Assembly: GCA_030278955.1 (NCBI GenBank)
Contig: JAOANR010000004.1
Span: 16,170,428-16,234,427 of the forward strand
Reading direction: 5' to 3'
Length of the DNA: 64,000 bases
From: Hygrophila difformis
Taxonomy: Eukaryota; Streptophyta; Magnoliopsida; Lamiales; Acanthaceae
Shown here piece after piece: positions 11,008-22,645 of the stretch (position 1 is its first letter; each line of letters begins with the position of its first letter). A program made the translations under genes and the position numbers. The notes under the pieces were generated by a model. That model did not search any database, was not told the DNA's origin, and worked only from the letters and a program-made list of their open reading frames with translations.

Positions 11008-13552
11008 TGTAATACCCGAAAAAAATCCGAAATTTACGAATTTGGATTTATTTATCGAAATCGAAATAATTCCGAGAGAGTGGAATTAAATATTTCGGAT
11101 AATCGCGACTCGGGATAGATGTATCGAATTATCCCAACAATCTCGGATAATTCATATTATGATTTTTAAGAGATTAAAAATCATAATATTAAAAAAAAAA
11201 AAAAAAAAAAAAATTCGCAGGCTGGTGTCCGCGCGGTGGCCGCGCGGTGCGCGCCACCAGCACGCCACCCTGCTGTTATGAACAAAGTCATAACGCCCAT
11301 GCGTTTCTTGCCATGAATTCGGTGGTGGGCGATTCCAAACGACTCCAAATTGAATTTCAAGCATTGAGGGACGTTGTGGGGTGCTTGACAATGATTATTG
11401 GGTGCATTAATACATCAACAAATCAGTTATGAGGCTATATGATCACTTGAGGGAATCCTATGAAGTCATGTGGAGTAGTGGGGGTTTTGGATGAGGGTTG
11501 AGGGAGTTAAGTCAGGGGTTATGGAGCTAAATTCGTCCCCTCACATCCCTAGCATCCTATGACAGTCATTGGGCTATTCCCCACCTCTATAAATACCCTA
11601 GTCATGCCTCCATTCCACCCATTTGCACTTAAGAAGTTTCATAGTGAGAGTGGTGAGAATTCTTGAGTTGTGCTTCACTTGGCAGAGAGTTGGACGTGTT
11701 CAAGTGATCCAATCCTTTCTTCTAAGGTTAGGTAAGAGTTCTACTTCATTTCCTTGGTCTTGGATTCGAATCCCTAGTCCTAGAATTGAGAATTTCCTCC
11801 GACAACTCCATAATAGGTGCATTCGGTAGAAGTGTTGATTGTTGGGGTCGAGTTGGACGATTTCCAGGATTCCACCAAGGGGATATTCGGTTCTAAACTC
11901 ATCTCAAGTAAGTTAGTATTGTGCACGTCGATTTTTAGGAGTTTTGGTTGAGTATAACTCGAGATATAGGTTCATCTTCTCATTTGATAAAATCTGTCAA
12001 ATAGGGTTTTCCTATGACCAATTTTATTGTTCTGTGAATTCGACCATGATCCGTACATTTTTAGGAGAACCTTCCAAAATGAAACTTGTTCTTAATGTCC
12101 TAAAGATGCTCTCTGTAAATTTTTATAATTTTTGGACATGTTTTGGTCACCCAAATTCGATCTGGTATTTTCTGCACATAGGTTGACAGATTTAATGTAT
12201 GTATGTAGTTAGTTTTGTTGTTCGATTCACTCTTTCCTATGATCGTTTTTAGTGCTTGATGTCTTCATGAAACTTGTTCTAATATGTGTCTAGAACATCC
12301 CTGTAAAATTTCATGATTTTTGGAGCATGTATGAAATTGTTATGAATTTTTGAACTCACTGTGGTCGAATTTACTGAAGCAAGAGAAATTGAATTTCAAT
12401 AGCTTTCTGAAATCGATTAAAATGACCAGTTTAGAGTCCGAATTTTGAGATGGCTATTTCTATGAAAAATGCTTATTTTGATGTTTTCTAGCTACTGTAA
12501 TTTTTCCAGAATTTTTAAAAATCGTTTACTGCATTTTTAAAGGCGATTTCAGAAACTGTTATAATGGCATTTTTAATCGGTAAATGCTATTTTGATTATT
12601 CGATGAACTATGAGTCGAGTGTTACTCATTTTTGAAGAATATGGATTCTGGAAATGTGGAAATATTATGAAATGATAAAATGTGGTTTTAAAACTTTGGA
12701 AGTTTTGATCGAGTGGGATGCCCAATGTGGTGAAAATTATGTCGCCCCCTCTTTTATAGCCAAAACGGCATTGATTATTGTGATGTATGAGTCTATACTC
12801 CTAGATGTATCCGTATGGGTTATCTAGGGCTCCGGAGTGTGTCTGTATAGGGTCCGCTGCATGCACTTACCTCGTGGGTACGAGTCCCAGAGGTTGATCC
12901 CAAGGGTTCGTCCCTAGGATATGTTTGAGTCCTTGTGGGTATAAAGTCCCAAAGGTTGGTCCTGTGGGTTCGTCCCTAGGATATGTTAATGGGGTGTCCT
13001 CGATCATAACTAACATTGGTAAAATATTCGCGGAATATGTGTAAGAGATTTTAAATTAATTTATTTATTCGTCTTTTTAAATAAGTATATTATTTTTACT
13101 CGTCCTCCATTTAAATTAAAAATCCCACTTTAATATACTCTTCTGGAATTTTTAAACTTCGTTGTGCTATATATTAACTTACTCAGTACCGTTGTACTGA
13201 TAAGATACGTTGTCTCTATTTTTTTTCAGATGTGGAAGATTAGCGCATGGCATTTTACCATTTGGGATGGGAATTTCCGAAGACTTGTCGCACTTAATTT
13301 TTTTTAAATTCTTTTACGAATTCTGAACTCGTGTTTGGCCCTTACTGAGCTTCCACACTGTTTTTAAATGATACATGTTTTGCGTTACTCTGATTTAAAT
13401 TCGGGCACTCCTTGATTGGTTTTAAATATTTTCAAATATTGATACAACTTAGCCTTAGCATCTTCTCAAGTGAGCTCGAAATGGTTCGCGTCTTGCTTGG
13501 GGAGGTGTGGCGGTGGCATCCCGGCCTGGGTTATCAAATCCGGGGTGTTACA
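11008..13552 (+). repeat. Gypsy LTR 2 (shared middle LTR)
   Basis: 2545 bp, same termini as LTR 1. It carries A at 13355 where the other two LTRs have G. It acts as the 3' LTR of the left unit and the 5' LTR of the right unit. Confidence 0.93.
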
Positions 13553-13555
13553 AAG

Positions 13556-13568
13556 TGGTATCAGAGCC
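13556..13568 (+). other. Primer-binding site, copy 2
   Basis: Identical to the site at 9296-9308 (TGGTATCAGAGCC), 4 bases after the middle LTR. Confidence 0.9.
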
Positions 13569-13900
13569 CGAATTATTTATTTTTAAAAGCTATTATTTTT
13601 CGGCCCAATATGGAGGCCCAAAATATTAAATATTATTTTTAAACTTTTTCACTACTATTTCCATGGAACGGAAATTTATTTTAAAACCCATGGAAAATAT
13701 ATGCTACAAATTATTTCGACAAGTCTCAAATCGTTACTATTATTTTCGGGGGGATGCATTTGCATACATGCATTATTTTAAAATATTCGCTGACTGTGTT
13801 AGGTAACATTCTTATTCGGCTTGACCTTGACTTAGGAGCGATAGCTTGAGGCTAATTTATCCTTGGTCTTAGATCTTGATCACATGTGCTTAGCGTACCT

Positions 13901-15074
13901 GTAAAGGTTTTGTTTGATTCGGGCGCAAGTTGCTCTTTAATTTCCACGAGGATTATATCTACCTTAGATTTTCCAGCGTTAAATTAGGAATTCAATTACC
14001 ATCGGGCAAGGTGATATCGTGTTCGAAACGATACGATGGAATCCCGATAGTAATCAAGAACCTAGAATTCTTCGTGAATCTAGTCGAGTTTCATCTTGGG
14101 GACTTCGACGTCATCTTAGGCATGGATTTTCTGACTCAATACAAAGCCGTTATTGAGTGCCAGAAGCAGAAGATTTCCTTAGCCAAGAGTCGAGGGAAGA
14201 AGGTGGTGTATTACATGCAGCCTCCAAAGAAAAGCACTAAGGTGGTGAATGCCTTGAGGTTCTGCAATCTCATACAAAAAGGCTATCACTTATATGCATG
14301 CTATGTGCATAACCTCAAAGACGAGGAAAAGAAAAAAAGAGAAAGAACGACATAATTCCATTCGTAAATGGATGTTCCGACGTAATACTGCCAAAGCGAG
14401 AAGTCGAATTTAAGATTGATCGGGTACCTAGAATAGAGCCGGTATCCAAGGTGCCGTTCGAAGCTCTCTACGGACGCAAGTGTCTCCGTTATGTTGGGTT
14501 AAGGATGATAGTCCTGTGGTTGTAGGACTTCAGCTCATTGAGGACATGAGCCGACTAATTAAGGTAGTGCAACAAAAGATGGAAGCTGCACAAGATAGGC
14601 AAAAAGGGTTATGCCGATACAAGACGACAAGAATTGGAATTCCAAGTGGGAGGCAAGGTCTTGCTAAAGGTGTCACCGATGAAGGGGGTGATGCGATTTG
14701 GCAAATGAGAAAAGCTGAGTCCTCACTACATCGGTCCATACGAGATTTTAGACCGTGTAGGTACCTTAGCCTACCGATTGGCTCTTCCACCGGAATTATC
14801 ACGGGTGCACAACGTGTTTCATGTTTCTCAGCTGAAGAAATATGTGCACGATCCAACTCACGTCTTGCAAACTGATGTGATTGAGCTGGACGATGATCTG
14901 ACGTATGAGGAGTATCCGATCGAGATACTGGACGTCAAAGAAAGAGTTACAAGAAACAAGACCGTGAGAATGGTAAAAGTACTATGGTCTAATCATGGTA
15001 CCGAAGAAGCGACGTGGGAATTGGAATCAGATATGAAGCAGAGGTATCCTAACCTTTTTCAACACGACTCGTGA
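13901..15074 (+). pseudogene. Gypsy gag-pol remnant, copy 2
   Basis: It appears identical to the remnant 4260 bp upstream, including the DSGAS motif (13916-13930), the frame breaks, the RT-to-integrase deletion junction (about 14430-14455) and the chromodomain frame at 14778-15074. Shared breaks show that the deletion predates the tandem duplication. Confidence 0.85.
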
Positions 15075-15101
15075 GCAGTTATGGGGACATAACTGTAGTT
15101 C

Positions 15102-15267
15102 TAAGGGGGGGAGGATGTGATACCCCGCAGAGAGTCGTCACGCGCCGAGGTAAGAATCTAATTTTCAAACCTCAAATATTTTATGCGTGTCAATTATTAC
15201 ATGCATTACTATCAGTCCGAGTGCGACCCAACTTCGAGGACGAAGTTGATTTCTAAGGAGGGTAGAC
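15102..15267 (+). other. Second copy of the internal LTR-start-like stretch and polypurine tract
   Basis: Same arrangement as 10842-11007: an internal purine run plus TGTGATACCCC, then AAGGAGGGTAGAC immediately before LTR 3. Confidence 0.55.
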
Positions 15268-17812
15268 TGTAATACCCGAAAAAAATCCGAAATTTACGAA
15301 TTTGGATTTATTTATCGAAATCGAAATAATTCCGAGAGAGTGGAATTAAATATTTCGGATAATCGCGACTCGGGATAGATGTATCGAATTATCCCAACAA
15401 TCTCGGATAATTCATATTATGATTTTTAAGAGATTAAAAATCATAATATTAAAAAAAAAAAAAAAAAAAAAAATTCGCAGGCTGGTGTCCGCGCGGTGGC
15501 CGCGCGGTGCGCGCCACCAGCACGCCACCCTGCTGTTATGAACAAAGTCATAACGCCCATGCGTTTCTTGCCATGAATTCGGTGGTGGGCGATTCCAAAC
15601 GACTCCAAATTGAATTTCAAGCATTGAGGGACGTTGTGGGGTGCTTGACAATGATTATTGGGTGCATTAATACATCAACAAATCAGTTATGAGGCTATAT
15701 GATCACTTGAGGGAATCCTATGAAGTCATGTGGAGTAGTGGGGGTTTTGGATGAGGGTTGAGGGAGTTAAGTCAGGGGTTATGGAGCTAAATTCGTCCCC
15801 TCACATCCCTAGCATCCTATGACAGTCATTGGGCTATTCCCCACCTCTATAAATACCCTAGTCATGCCTCCATTCCACCCATTTGCACTTAAGAAGTTTC
15901 ATAGTGAGAGTGGTGAGAATTCTTGAGTTGTGCTTCACTTGGCAGAGAGTTGGACGTGTTCAAGTGATCCAATCCTTTCTTCTAAGGTTAGGTAAGAGTT
16001 CTACTTCATTTCCTTGGTCTTGGATTCGAATCCCTAGTCCTAGAATTGAGAATTTCCTCCGACAACTCCATAATAGGTGCATTCGGTAGAAGTGTTGATT
16101 GTTGGGGTCGAGTTGGACGATTTCCAGGATTCCACCAAGGGGATATTCGGTTCTAAACTCATCTCAAGTAAGTTAGTATTGTGCACGTCGATTTTTAGGA
16201 GTTTTGGTTGAGTATAACTCGAGATATAGGTTCATCTTCTCATTTGATAAAATCTGTCAAATAGGGTTTTCCTATGACCAATTTTATTGTTCTGTGAATT
16301 CGACCATGATCCGTACATTTTTAGGAGAACCTTCCAAAATGAAACTTGTTCTTAATGTCCTAAAGATGCTCTCTGTAAATTTTTATAATTTTTGGACATG
16401 TTTTGGTCACCCAAATTCGATCTGGTATTTTCTGCACATAGGTTGACAGATTTAATGTATGTATGTAGTTAGTTTTGTTGTTCGATTCACTCTTTCCTAT
16501 GATCGTTTTTAGTGCTTGATGTCTTCATGAAACTTGTTCTAATATGTGTCTAGAACATCCCTGTAAAATTTCATGATTTTTGGAGCATGTATGAAATTGT
16601 TATGAATTTTTGAACTCACTGTGGTCGAATTTACTGAAGCAAGAGAAATTGAATTTCAATAGCTTTCTGAAATCGATTAAAATGACCAGTTTAGAGTCCG
16701 AATTTTGAGATGGCTATTTCTATGAAAAATGCTTATTTTGATGTTTTCTAGCTACTGTAATTTTTCCAGAATTTTTAAAAATCGTTTACTGCATTTTTAA
16801 AGGCGATTTCAGAAACTGTTATAATGGCATTTTTAATCGGTAAATGCTATTTTGATTATTCGATGAACTATGAGTCGAGTGTTACTCATTTTTGAAGAAT
16901 ATGGATTCTGGAAATGTGGAAATATTATGAAATGATAAAATGTGGTTTTAAAACTTTGGAAGTTTTGATCGAGTGGGATGCCCAATGTGGTGAAAATTAT
17001 GTCGCCCCCTCTTTTATAGCCAAAACGGCATTGATTATTGTGATGTATGAGTCTATACTCCTAGATGTATCCGTATGGGTTATCTAGGGCTCCGGAGTGT
17101 GTCTGTATAGGGTCCGCTGCATGCACTTACCTCGTGGGTACGAGTCCCAGAGGTTGATCCCAAGGGTTCGTCCCTAGGATATGTTTGAGTCCTTGTGGGT
17201 ATAAAGTCCCAAAGGTTGGTCCTGTGGGTTCGTCCCTAGGATATGTTAATGGGGTGTCCTCGATCATAACTAACATTGGTAAAATATTCGCGGAATATGT
17301 GTAAGAGATTTTAAATTAATTTATTTATTCGTCTTTTTAAATAAGTATATTATTTTTACTCGTCCTCCATTTAAATTAAAAATCCCACTTTAATATACTC
17401 TTCTGGAATTTTTAAACTTCGTTGTGCTATATATTAACTTACTCAGTACCGTTGTACTGATAAGATACGTTGTCTCTATTTTTTTTCAGATGTGGAAGAT
17501 TAGCGCATGGCATTTTACCATTTGGGATGGGAATTTCCGAAGACTTGTCGCACTTAATTTTTTTTAAATTCTTTTACGAATTCTGAACTCGTGTTTGGCC
17601 CTTACTGAGCTTCCGCACTGTTTTTAAATGATACATGTTTTGCGTTACTCTGATTTAAATTCGGGCACTCCTTGATTGGTTTTAAATATTTTCAAATATT
17701 GATACAACTTAGCCTTAGCATCTTCTCAAGTGAGCTCGAAATGGTTCGCGTCTTGCTTGGGGAGGTGTGGCGGTGGCATCCCGGCCTGGGTTATCAAATC
17801 CGGGGTGTTACA
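15268..17812 (+). repeat. Gypsy LTR 3 (3')
   Basis: 2545 bp, ends at GGTGTTACA (17804-17812) and is followed by the target duplication GGTTG (17813-17817). G at 17615, as in LTR 1. Confidence 0.93.
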
Positions 17813-17817
17813 GGTTG

Positions 17818-18000
17818 TTGGATGAAGTTCCAACAATGATTCGAAGGAGGCACACTCGGCAAATATCACCTACACGTAAAGAGGAATCTATAAGCAATGT
17901 TTGGAATGTGCAGGAGCAAGAAGAAGTTGTAACAACCAATGGGACATTTGCCAATGTGCTATCCTCGATGCTTGTTTTGAGTAATGATATACAGACCTAG
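17818..18000 (+). pseudogene. ORF-like repeat, copy 1, right part
   Basis: This resumes the frame interrupted at 6742: LLDE.PT.IR, then ISNV.NV and VVTT. The same residues are seen at 18370-18500 in the uninterrupted paralogue. The frame ends at TAG 17998-18000. The family is unknown. The ATG at 17767 lies inside the LTR, so the listed start is not real. Confidence 0.4.
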
Positions 18001-18266
18001 TATACAACAATTCTCTTTTTAATTATCTCTTTATATCTCTTTTTAATAATCTTTTTTTTTTCCAAATTTCGTAACAGTTCAATAGGTTATGCGTAAATTA
18101 ATAAAGTTACAAAATTAGACAAGTAATTTTGTGGATTACACCATTCAATAGTATTTAATTTATACAGTAGTTGTGTGGTGTAATTGTTTAAGTTATTATT
18201 AAAATCGAGACTAATTTTTCTGTTGTTTAACTGCAATTACTAGTTTATTAACCTATATTCTCACTG
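18001..18266. other. AT-rich spacer, nothing recognised
   Basis: Separates the two paralogous ORF-like repeats; no motif recognised. Confidence 0.5.
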
Positions 18267-18560
18267 ATGGGGAATGGGAGAAATCGAAAAATATCACCTC
18301 ACCGTGATCAACCGCTTCCGTTAAATTTCGATTCTAAGGGATTTGGAAAGTGGACAGTTACGAAAAGGTTGTTGGATCAATTTCCAACAATAATCAGAGG
18401 ATGCGTGTTCGGCAAATATCACATGCACGAGAAAGATGAACCTATAAGTAATGTTCGGAATGTGTATGGAAAACATAGAGTTGTAAGCACCACTGAAAAC
18501 CTTGTGCCAATGTGCTTCCTTGATGTGATCATTTCCGTAATGGGTATCTGCAACAATGTA
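18267..18560 (+). pseudogene. ORF-like repeat, copy 2 (uninterrupted)
   Basis: The open frame includes PHRDQPLPLNFDSK, KWTVTKRLLDQFPTIIR and EPISNVRNVYG. It aligns with the split copy at 6665-6742 plus 17818-18000 and contains the undisturbed insertion site GGTTG at 18367-18371. The frame then enters the ATT microsatellite (a leucine run) and is not credible beyond about 18560. No known family is recognised. Amino-acid similarity across diverged DNA suggests a formerly coding repeat, possibly a transposon gene fragment. Confidence 0.4.
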
Positions 18561-18581
18561 AGTTCATTATGCATCGCCATT

Positions 18582-18582
18582 A

Positions 18583-18643
<61 letters not shown>
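18582..18643. repeat. (ATT)n microsatellite
   Basis: About 20 uninterrupted ATT triplets, the complement of the AAT arrays elsewhere in this region. Confidence 0.97.
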
Positions 18644-18646
<3 letters not shown>

Positions 18647-18989
18647 CGGTTCTTTAAATATAGCTTATTTTAAGTTTTTTTCGTCAATTTATAAGGGAAT
18701 GGGAGGATTCGGATGCTATGCTTTCATTATATTGCATTTCAGACATAAATCTCTTCGCAAGAAAAGCTGTGAAGAAGCCTTCTGATATATGCTTGATCTC
18801 CAAAATATCTCAATGACGGGGCTTCACTTGATACAATACAATACTTCATTTAAAAACAAAAATGATGTCGAAGAAGTGAAATGATATGTGTTTATTCATT
18901 ATAATTATTAGTATTAGTATTATAATTTTATAATATAATTTATTCGATCATATGAATCAATTTTCAAGTCAATAATATTCACTACTAAA

Positions 18990-19370
18990 TAAAAAATAAA
19001 AGAAAACAAGGAAAAAAAGAAAGAGAAAACAAAAGAAAGAAAAAAGAAAAAAATAGGAAAGGAATGAGAAGAAAAAATAAAATAAAGAAAAGAAAAAAAC
19101 AAGGAAAAAAAGGAAGAAAAGGAAAAAAAATAAGGAAAAAAGAAAGAAAAAATAAGAAAAAAGAGAAAGAAAAGGAAAAAAACAAAAGAAAACAAGAAAA
19201 AAAAGGAAAAATTTATAACAAAGCAAAAAAAAAAGAACAAAAGAAAACAAGAAAAAAAGAAAAAAGAAAGAAAAAGGAAAAAAATAGAAGAAAAGGAAAA
19301 AAAAAAGAAAATTTTGGGAAAAGAAAAAAAAGAGGAAATATTTATACAAAAAACTATTTATAATAAAAAA

Positions 19371-19414
<44 letters not shown>
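18990..19414 (+). repeat. Long purine tract followed by (AAT)n
   Basis: About 350 bases (18990-19340) of nearly pure A/G on the plus strand, with irregular GAAAAA/GGAAAA words, then TTTATACAAAAAACTATTTA and an AAT array at 19376-19414. It is paralogous to 6268-6556. Lysine-rich plus-strand and phenylalanine-rich minus-strand frames here are low-complexity artefacts. Confidence 0.9.
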
Positions 19415-19416
<2 letters not shown>

Positions 19417-19585
19417 TAGTTGTACGAAGAATTAAAAAACTTTTGAGCTAAAAAAAGAATTAAAAAACCTGAAAAAACCCTAAACTCTTTGGCTTGAAAA
19501 ACCCTAAAACCTAACTTGGCAGGTGTATAAATATGTCCGGGCCAAGTGTATATGTCCGGGCCAAGCTATCACTCTAAATATTTTA

Positions 19586-19848
19586 CTTCCTCCGTTCTCA
19601 TTTAAATGCTCCCATTGCATAGTAGTAACTATTCATTGAGTAACTTTAATCAAATTTTTTAACATAGTTCTATAATACAAAACATAGTCAAGTGAGATCT
19701 TGTTAGATTCGTCTAATCACGTAGTTTTAAAATATCAAATTTTTATAATTTTTACTTGTGTATAATTTGAGTTATAAATATTTTAAAATGTTGTGTCTTG
19801 GACTGCGTGAAATGCAGAAGTGGAGCATTTATATGAGAACAGAGGAAG
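19586..19848. mobile_element. MITE, Stowaway-like, family A
   Basis: 263 bp flanked by TA (19584-19585, 19849-19850). The termini are CTTCCTCCGTTCTCATTTAA and its imperfect inverse near 19826-19848. It shares an internal stretch (ATAGTTACTACTATGCA, here in reverse orientation) with the elements at 21107 and 34913. It splits a GC-rich repeat with CCGGGCCAAG words (19545-19565 and 19886-19920). Confidence 0.8.
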
Positions 19849-20236
19849 TATTAATTAAAGCTTTGGCCCGTGCAATTATATTTGGCCCGGTCCGGGCCAA
19901 GTATCCGGGCCAAGGGTTTTTGGTCTTTTTGGGTAAAAAACTAACTTCCGTAAGGCGGTGGATATAAAAGTTTCTGGCATTTTCTGACAGGGTAACAGGT
20001 ACCATTATCTGTTTGGCATATCATGTTGGATACCTTTTTATTTACTTTTTAAAATGTTAATCTCCAGTGGGGACTTATTTATTTATTTGAAATATGTTAT
20101 AATATTAAATAATTTAAATAACTAAAATATATTAATTATTTATATATCTAAAAATTAAATTATTTTTTATAGTTGACAAAATTAAAATATAAATGAGTAA
20201 ACAAATATAATAGTATATGGATCCCTTAAATATGTA
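19849..20236. other. Intergenic; CCGGGCCAAG words, otherwise nothing recognised
   Basis: The word CCGGGCCAAG appears on both sides of the preceding MITE, so this is one sequence split by it. No gene recognised. Confidence 0.45.
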
Positions 20237-20426
20237 CTCCCTCCGTCCCACTCCAAGTGTCTTGTTACTGTTGGGCACGAGAATTAAGGTAGAGTTGGTT
20301 TGTGAGTATATGGTGGGGTCCACATAGTTGTTGGAGGGGAAAATTATTTCTATTTATAGAAAGAAGACATTTGTAATGGGACATCCAAAAATAGTAAGTG
20401 GGACATTTGGAATGGGACGGAGGGAG
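20237..20426. mobile_element. Stowaway-type MITE
   Basis: 190 bp with the canonical terminus CTCCCTCCGTCCCACTCCAA and its inverse TGGAATGGGACGGAGGGAG, flanked by TA on both sides. This is the standard Stowaway (Tc1/mariner-derived) structure. Confidence 0.92.
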
Positions 20427-21106
20427 TACATTTTACATATTATTTTGGGGAAAAAGTTTTTACTTATAGATAGAGATATTTAATTTTGAGATTGCATTAT
20501 TATGGTAAATACCTGAAATGGAGATATTTTAACTTGAGTAAGCCTAAAAGCGAAGCCAGAATCCAGAGTAAGCATCAATATGAATACGATATAAATAATC
20601 AATGACTTATCTTTAAAAAAGAATTCGGTTCACCTATAGCTTTCATGATTCTTGTTAGAATAGTAATAAACTTATAAAATAAAATGAACAAGTGCATGTC
20701 AGATGAGGTGACAAGCTCTATCCATAGCTGTCTTCGTTGACCATCAATGTGCAATAGCATTTTGAGTTTTTTTTTTTTTTTTCGCTAACCAGCATTTTAA
20801 TTTGTTTTTATATTTTCTGTTTTTACTTCTTGCACACTTTTAACACATGATATCATTTCGACGGGATTTAAAAAAAAAAAAAGAACTAAAAAAAAAATGT
20901 AGCCCCAAAAGCTAAAAATATGGTCAGAGCTGCCGGGCTCAGCTAATGCAGCCTTCACTCATTCTTGGCGATTCCGTTTCCGTGCAACTACACATCATTA
21001 AAAGATAGAACAAATCCTAAACATCATAGGCATTATTTATGAAGGTAAATACATCATTTTTGTTATATATCATTTATTTTTGAGGCATAATAGAATAAAA
21101 CAAATA
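20427..21106. other. Intergenic, contains a segment repeated at 22918-23030
   Basis: 20578-20690 (words ATCAATGACTTAT, CTTTCATGATTCTTGTTAGAA) is similar to 22918-23030. T and A homopolymers occur at 20769-20782 and 20868-20900. No gene recognised. Confidence 0.5.
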
Positions 21107-21366
21107 CTTCCTCTGTTCTCTTTTAAATGCACCATTCATGTGTTTCACGCCGTCCAGTACACATTTTTAAAGGTTAATAACTCAAATTGTACATAAATAA
21201 AAATTATAAAAATTTGATATTCTAAAACTACGTGATTAGACGGATCTAACAAGATCTCACTTGATTATGTTTTTTCTCATATAACTATGTTAAAAAAAAA
21301 AATCAAAGTTACTCAATGAATAGTTACTACTATGCAAATGGATCATTTATTTGAGAACGGAGATAG
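21107..21366. mobile_element. MITE, Stowaway-like, family A
   Basis: 260 bp flanked by TA, ends CTTCCTCTGTTCTCTTTTAA and ATTTGAGAACGGAGATAG. The interior words ACTACGTGATTAGACG and GAATAGTTACTACTATGCAA are shared with the copies at 19586 (opposite orientation) and 34913 (same orientation). Confidence 0.85.
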
Positions 21367-21600
21367 TAATAGACATTATTTATGGAGATATATATCATTT
21401 TTGTGTTATACATTTTTTATTTGACTTGGGGCATCATGATACATATGTAACATTTTGCACCCAAACTATATCCCATTCTTGGGCCTTCGGGGCCTTTGGG
21501 CATCCAGTCAAGCAATACAAAGAATGACATTGACCGGACAAATATCACATAGAAAAGACTGATCCGACCCCTCACGGGGAGCCTAGTCGAAGGAGTAGTT

Positions 21601-22220
21601 AGTAGGAATGGCAATGGGCCGGCTTTGGGACGTAGAGTAACATCCTCATCCCCAAAACTATTAGTATTTTCATTCCCAAAACTGGTCAGATCTCCATCGG
21701 GGACATTATCGGGGATCCCCATTGGGTACCGTAATTTCCCCATCCTCATCAGTGACTTATCGGGGATTCAATTACATATCAACTTTCAAATTTTTTCTGT
21801 AATTAGAAAGGTCGGAGATATATTATTTAAGCCAACTTTCAATTTCACTAATCATAATATGAAAACATACACATGAATTATTTAAATAAATCATAATCAA
21901 CATAAAATATTTATAATAGTTTACAATATAACTATCAAAACTAATGAGCTTTGTCACCTATTTTTAAATTATTTTGGATGAACTAGGTAAATATCATAAA
22001 ATATATATGAAATATTAATTATCATATATAAAATATATAATAAATAAATATATCGGGGATGGGCCGGGATGGGGACTACTTCCCCTGTCCCCGAAAGAAT
22101 GCCTAAAAAATCCCATCCCCGGCCCATCCTCAATAATTCTCTCCCCAAAACCGCACTGAAAATTCGGTTTTCGGTTTTCACCACTAGGGATGGACATTTT
22201 TGCCATCCGTATCTATCCGT
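21601..22220. mobile_element. hAT-like non-autonomous element
   Basis: 620 bp bounded by the direct repeat AGTAGTT (21594-21600 and 22221-22227). The left end begins AGTAGGAATGGCAATGGGCC and the right end contains GCCATCCGTA, an imperfect inverse. It is rich in GGGGAT and ATCCCC words. Short frames within it are not genes. Confidence 0.5.
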
Positions 22221-22376
22221 AGTAGTTCCCAGAGCACTATTGAAAGGCTATATGCAAAGGAGCTGGGGCAGCTATCTGAGCTATTTAAAAGGGAAAGTCT
22301 TCTTGTGTGGAAAGGGATTTCACACATTTAAATACACTTTAAAAAAAAATTATTTTTCAAAAATTTCAATACAATA

Positions 22377-22645
22377 CTCCCGCCCGTTCCTTTTTACTAC
22401 TTCTTTCTTAGTTGTCTTTTTAGAGATTGACAAGCATTCCACAATAGTTGTTATTTTTAGGTAATTATAGGTAGTTATGTTATAATTTTACTATATTGTC
22501 ATTACTTTAGATAAATGTTCTTTCTTGATATTTATCACGTATGAGTTTAGTTGAAGGGTAAAAATAGAAATTTATTAGTTAATTAATTTAAATCTTGGTT
22601 ATTGAAATTGAACTAAAAGAGAAAACTATTTAGGAGCGGTGGGAG
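22377..22645. mobile_element. Stowaway-like MITE, family B
   Basis: 269 bp flanked by TA. The termini CTCCCGCCCGTTCC and GGAGCGGTGGGAG are imperfect inverted repeats. Confidence 0.75.

Larger units (their letters stand above)
6743..17812 (+). mobile_element. Ty3/gypsy chromovirus-like element, three-LTR tandem array
   Basis: The structure is LTR-internal-LTR-internal-LTR with an exact 4260-bp repeat period (11008 to 15268). The outer ends are TGTAATACCC and GGTGTTACA, bordered by the 5-bp target duplication GGTTG at 6738-6742 and 17813-17817. The paralogue at 18367 shows the unoccupied site. The two 1715-bp internal regions appear identical. The only differences noticed between LTRs are an A/G at 13355 (G at 9095 and 17615) and a longer poly-A run in the first LTR. 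Each internal region keeps a tRNA-Met primer site, a protease fragment and a C-terminal chromodomain but lacks most of RT, RNase H and integrase, so the element is non-autonomous. One insertion followed by unequal LTR recombination is the simplest explanation; assembly duplication is the alternative. Confidence 0.9.

Noticed and set aside
18920..19363. Phenylalanine-rich minus-strand and lysine-rich plus-strand frames
   Set aside because: They are produced by the purine tract, with no domain, splice structure or start context.
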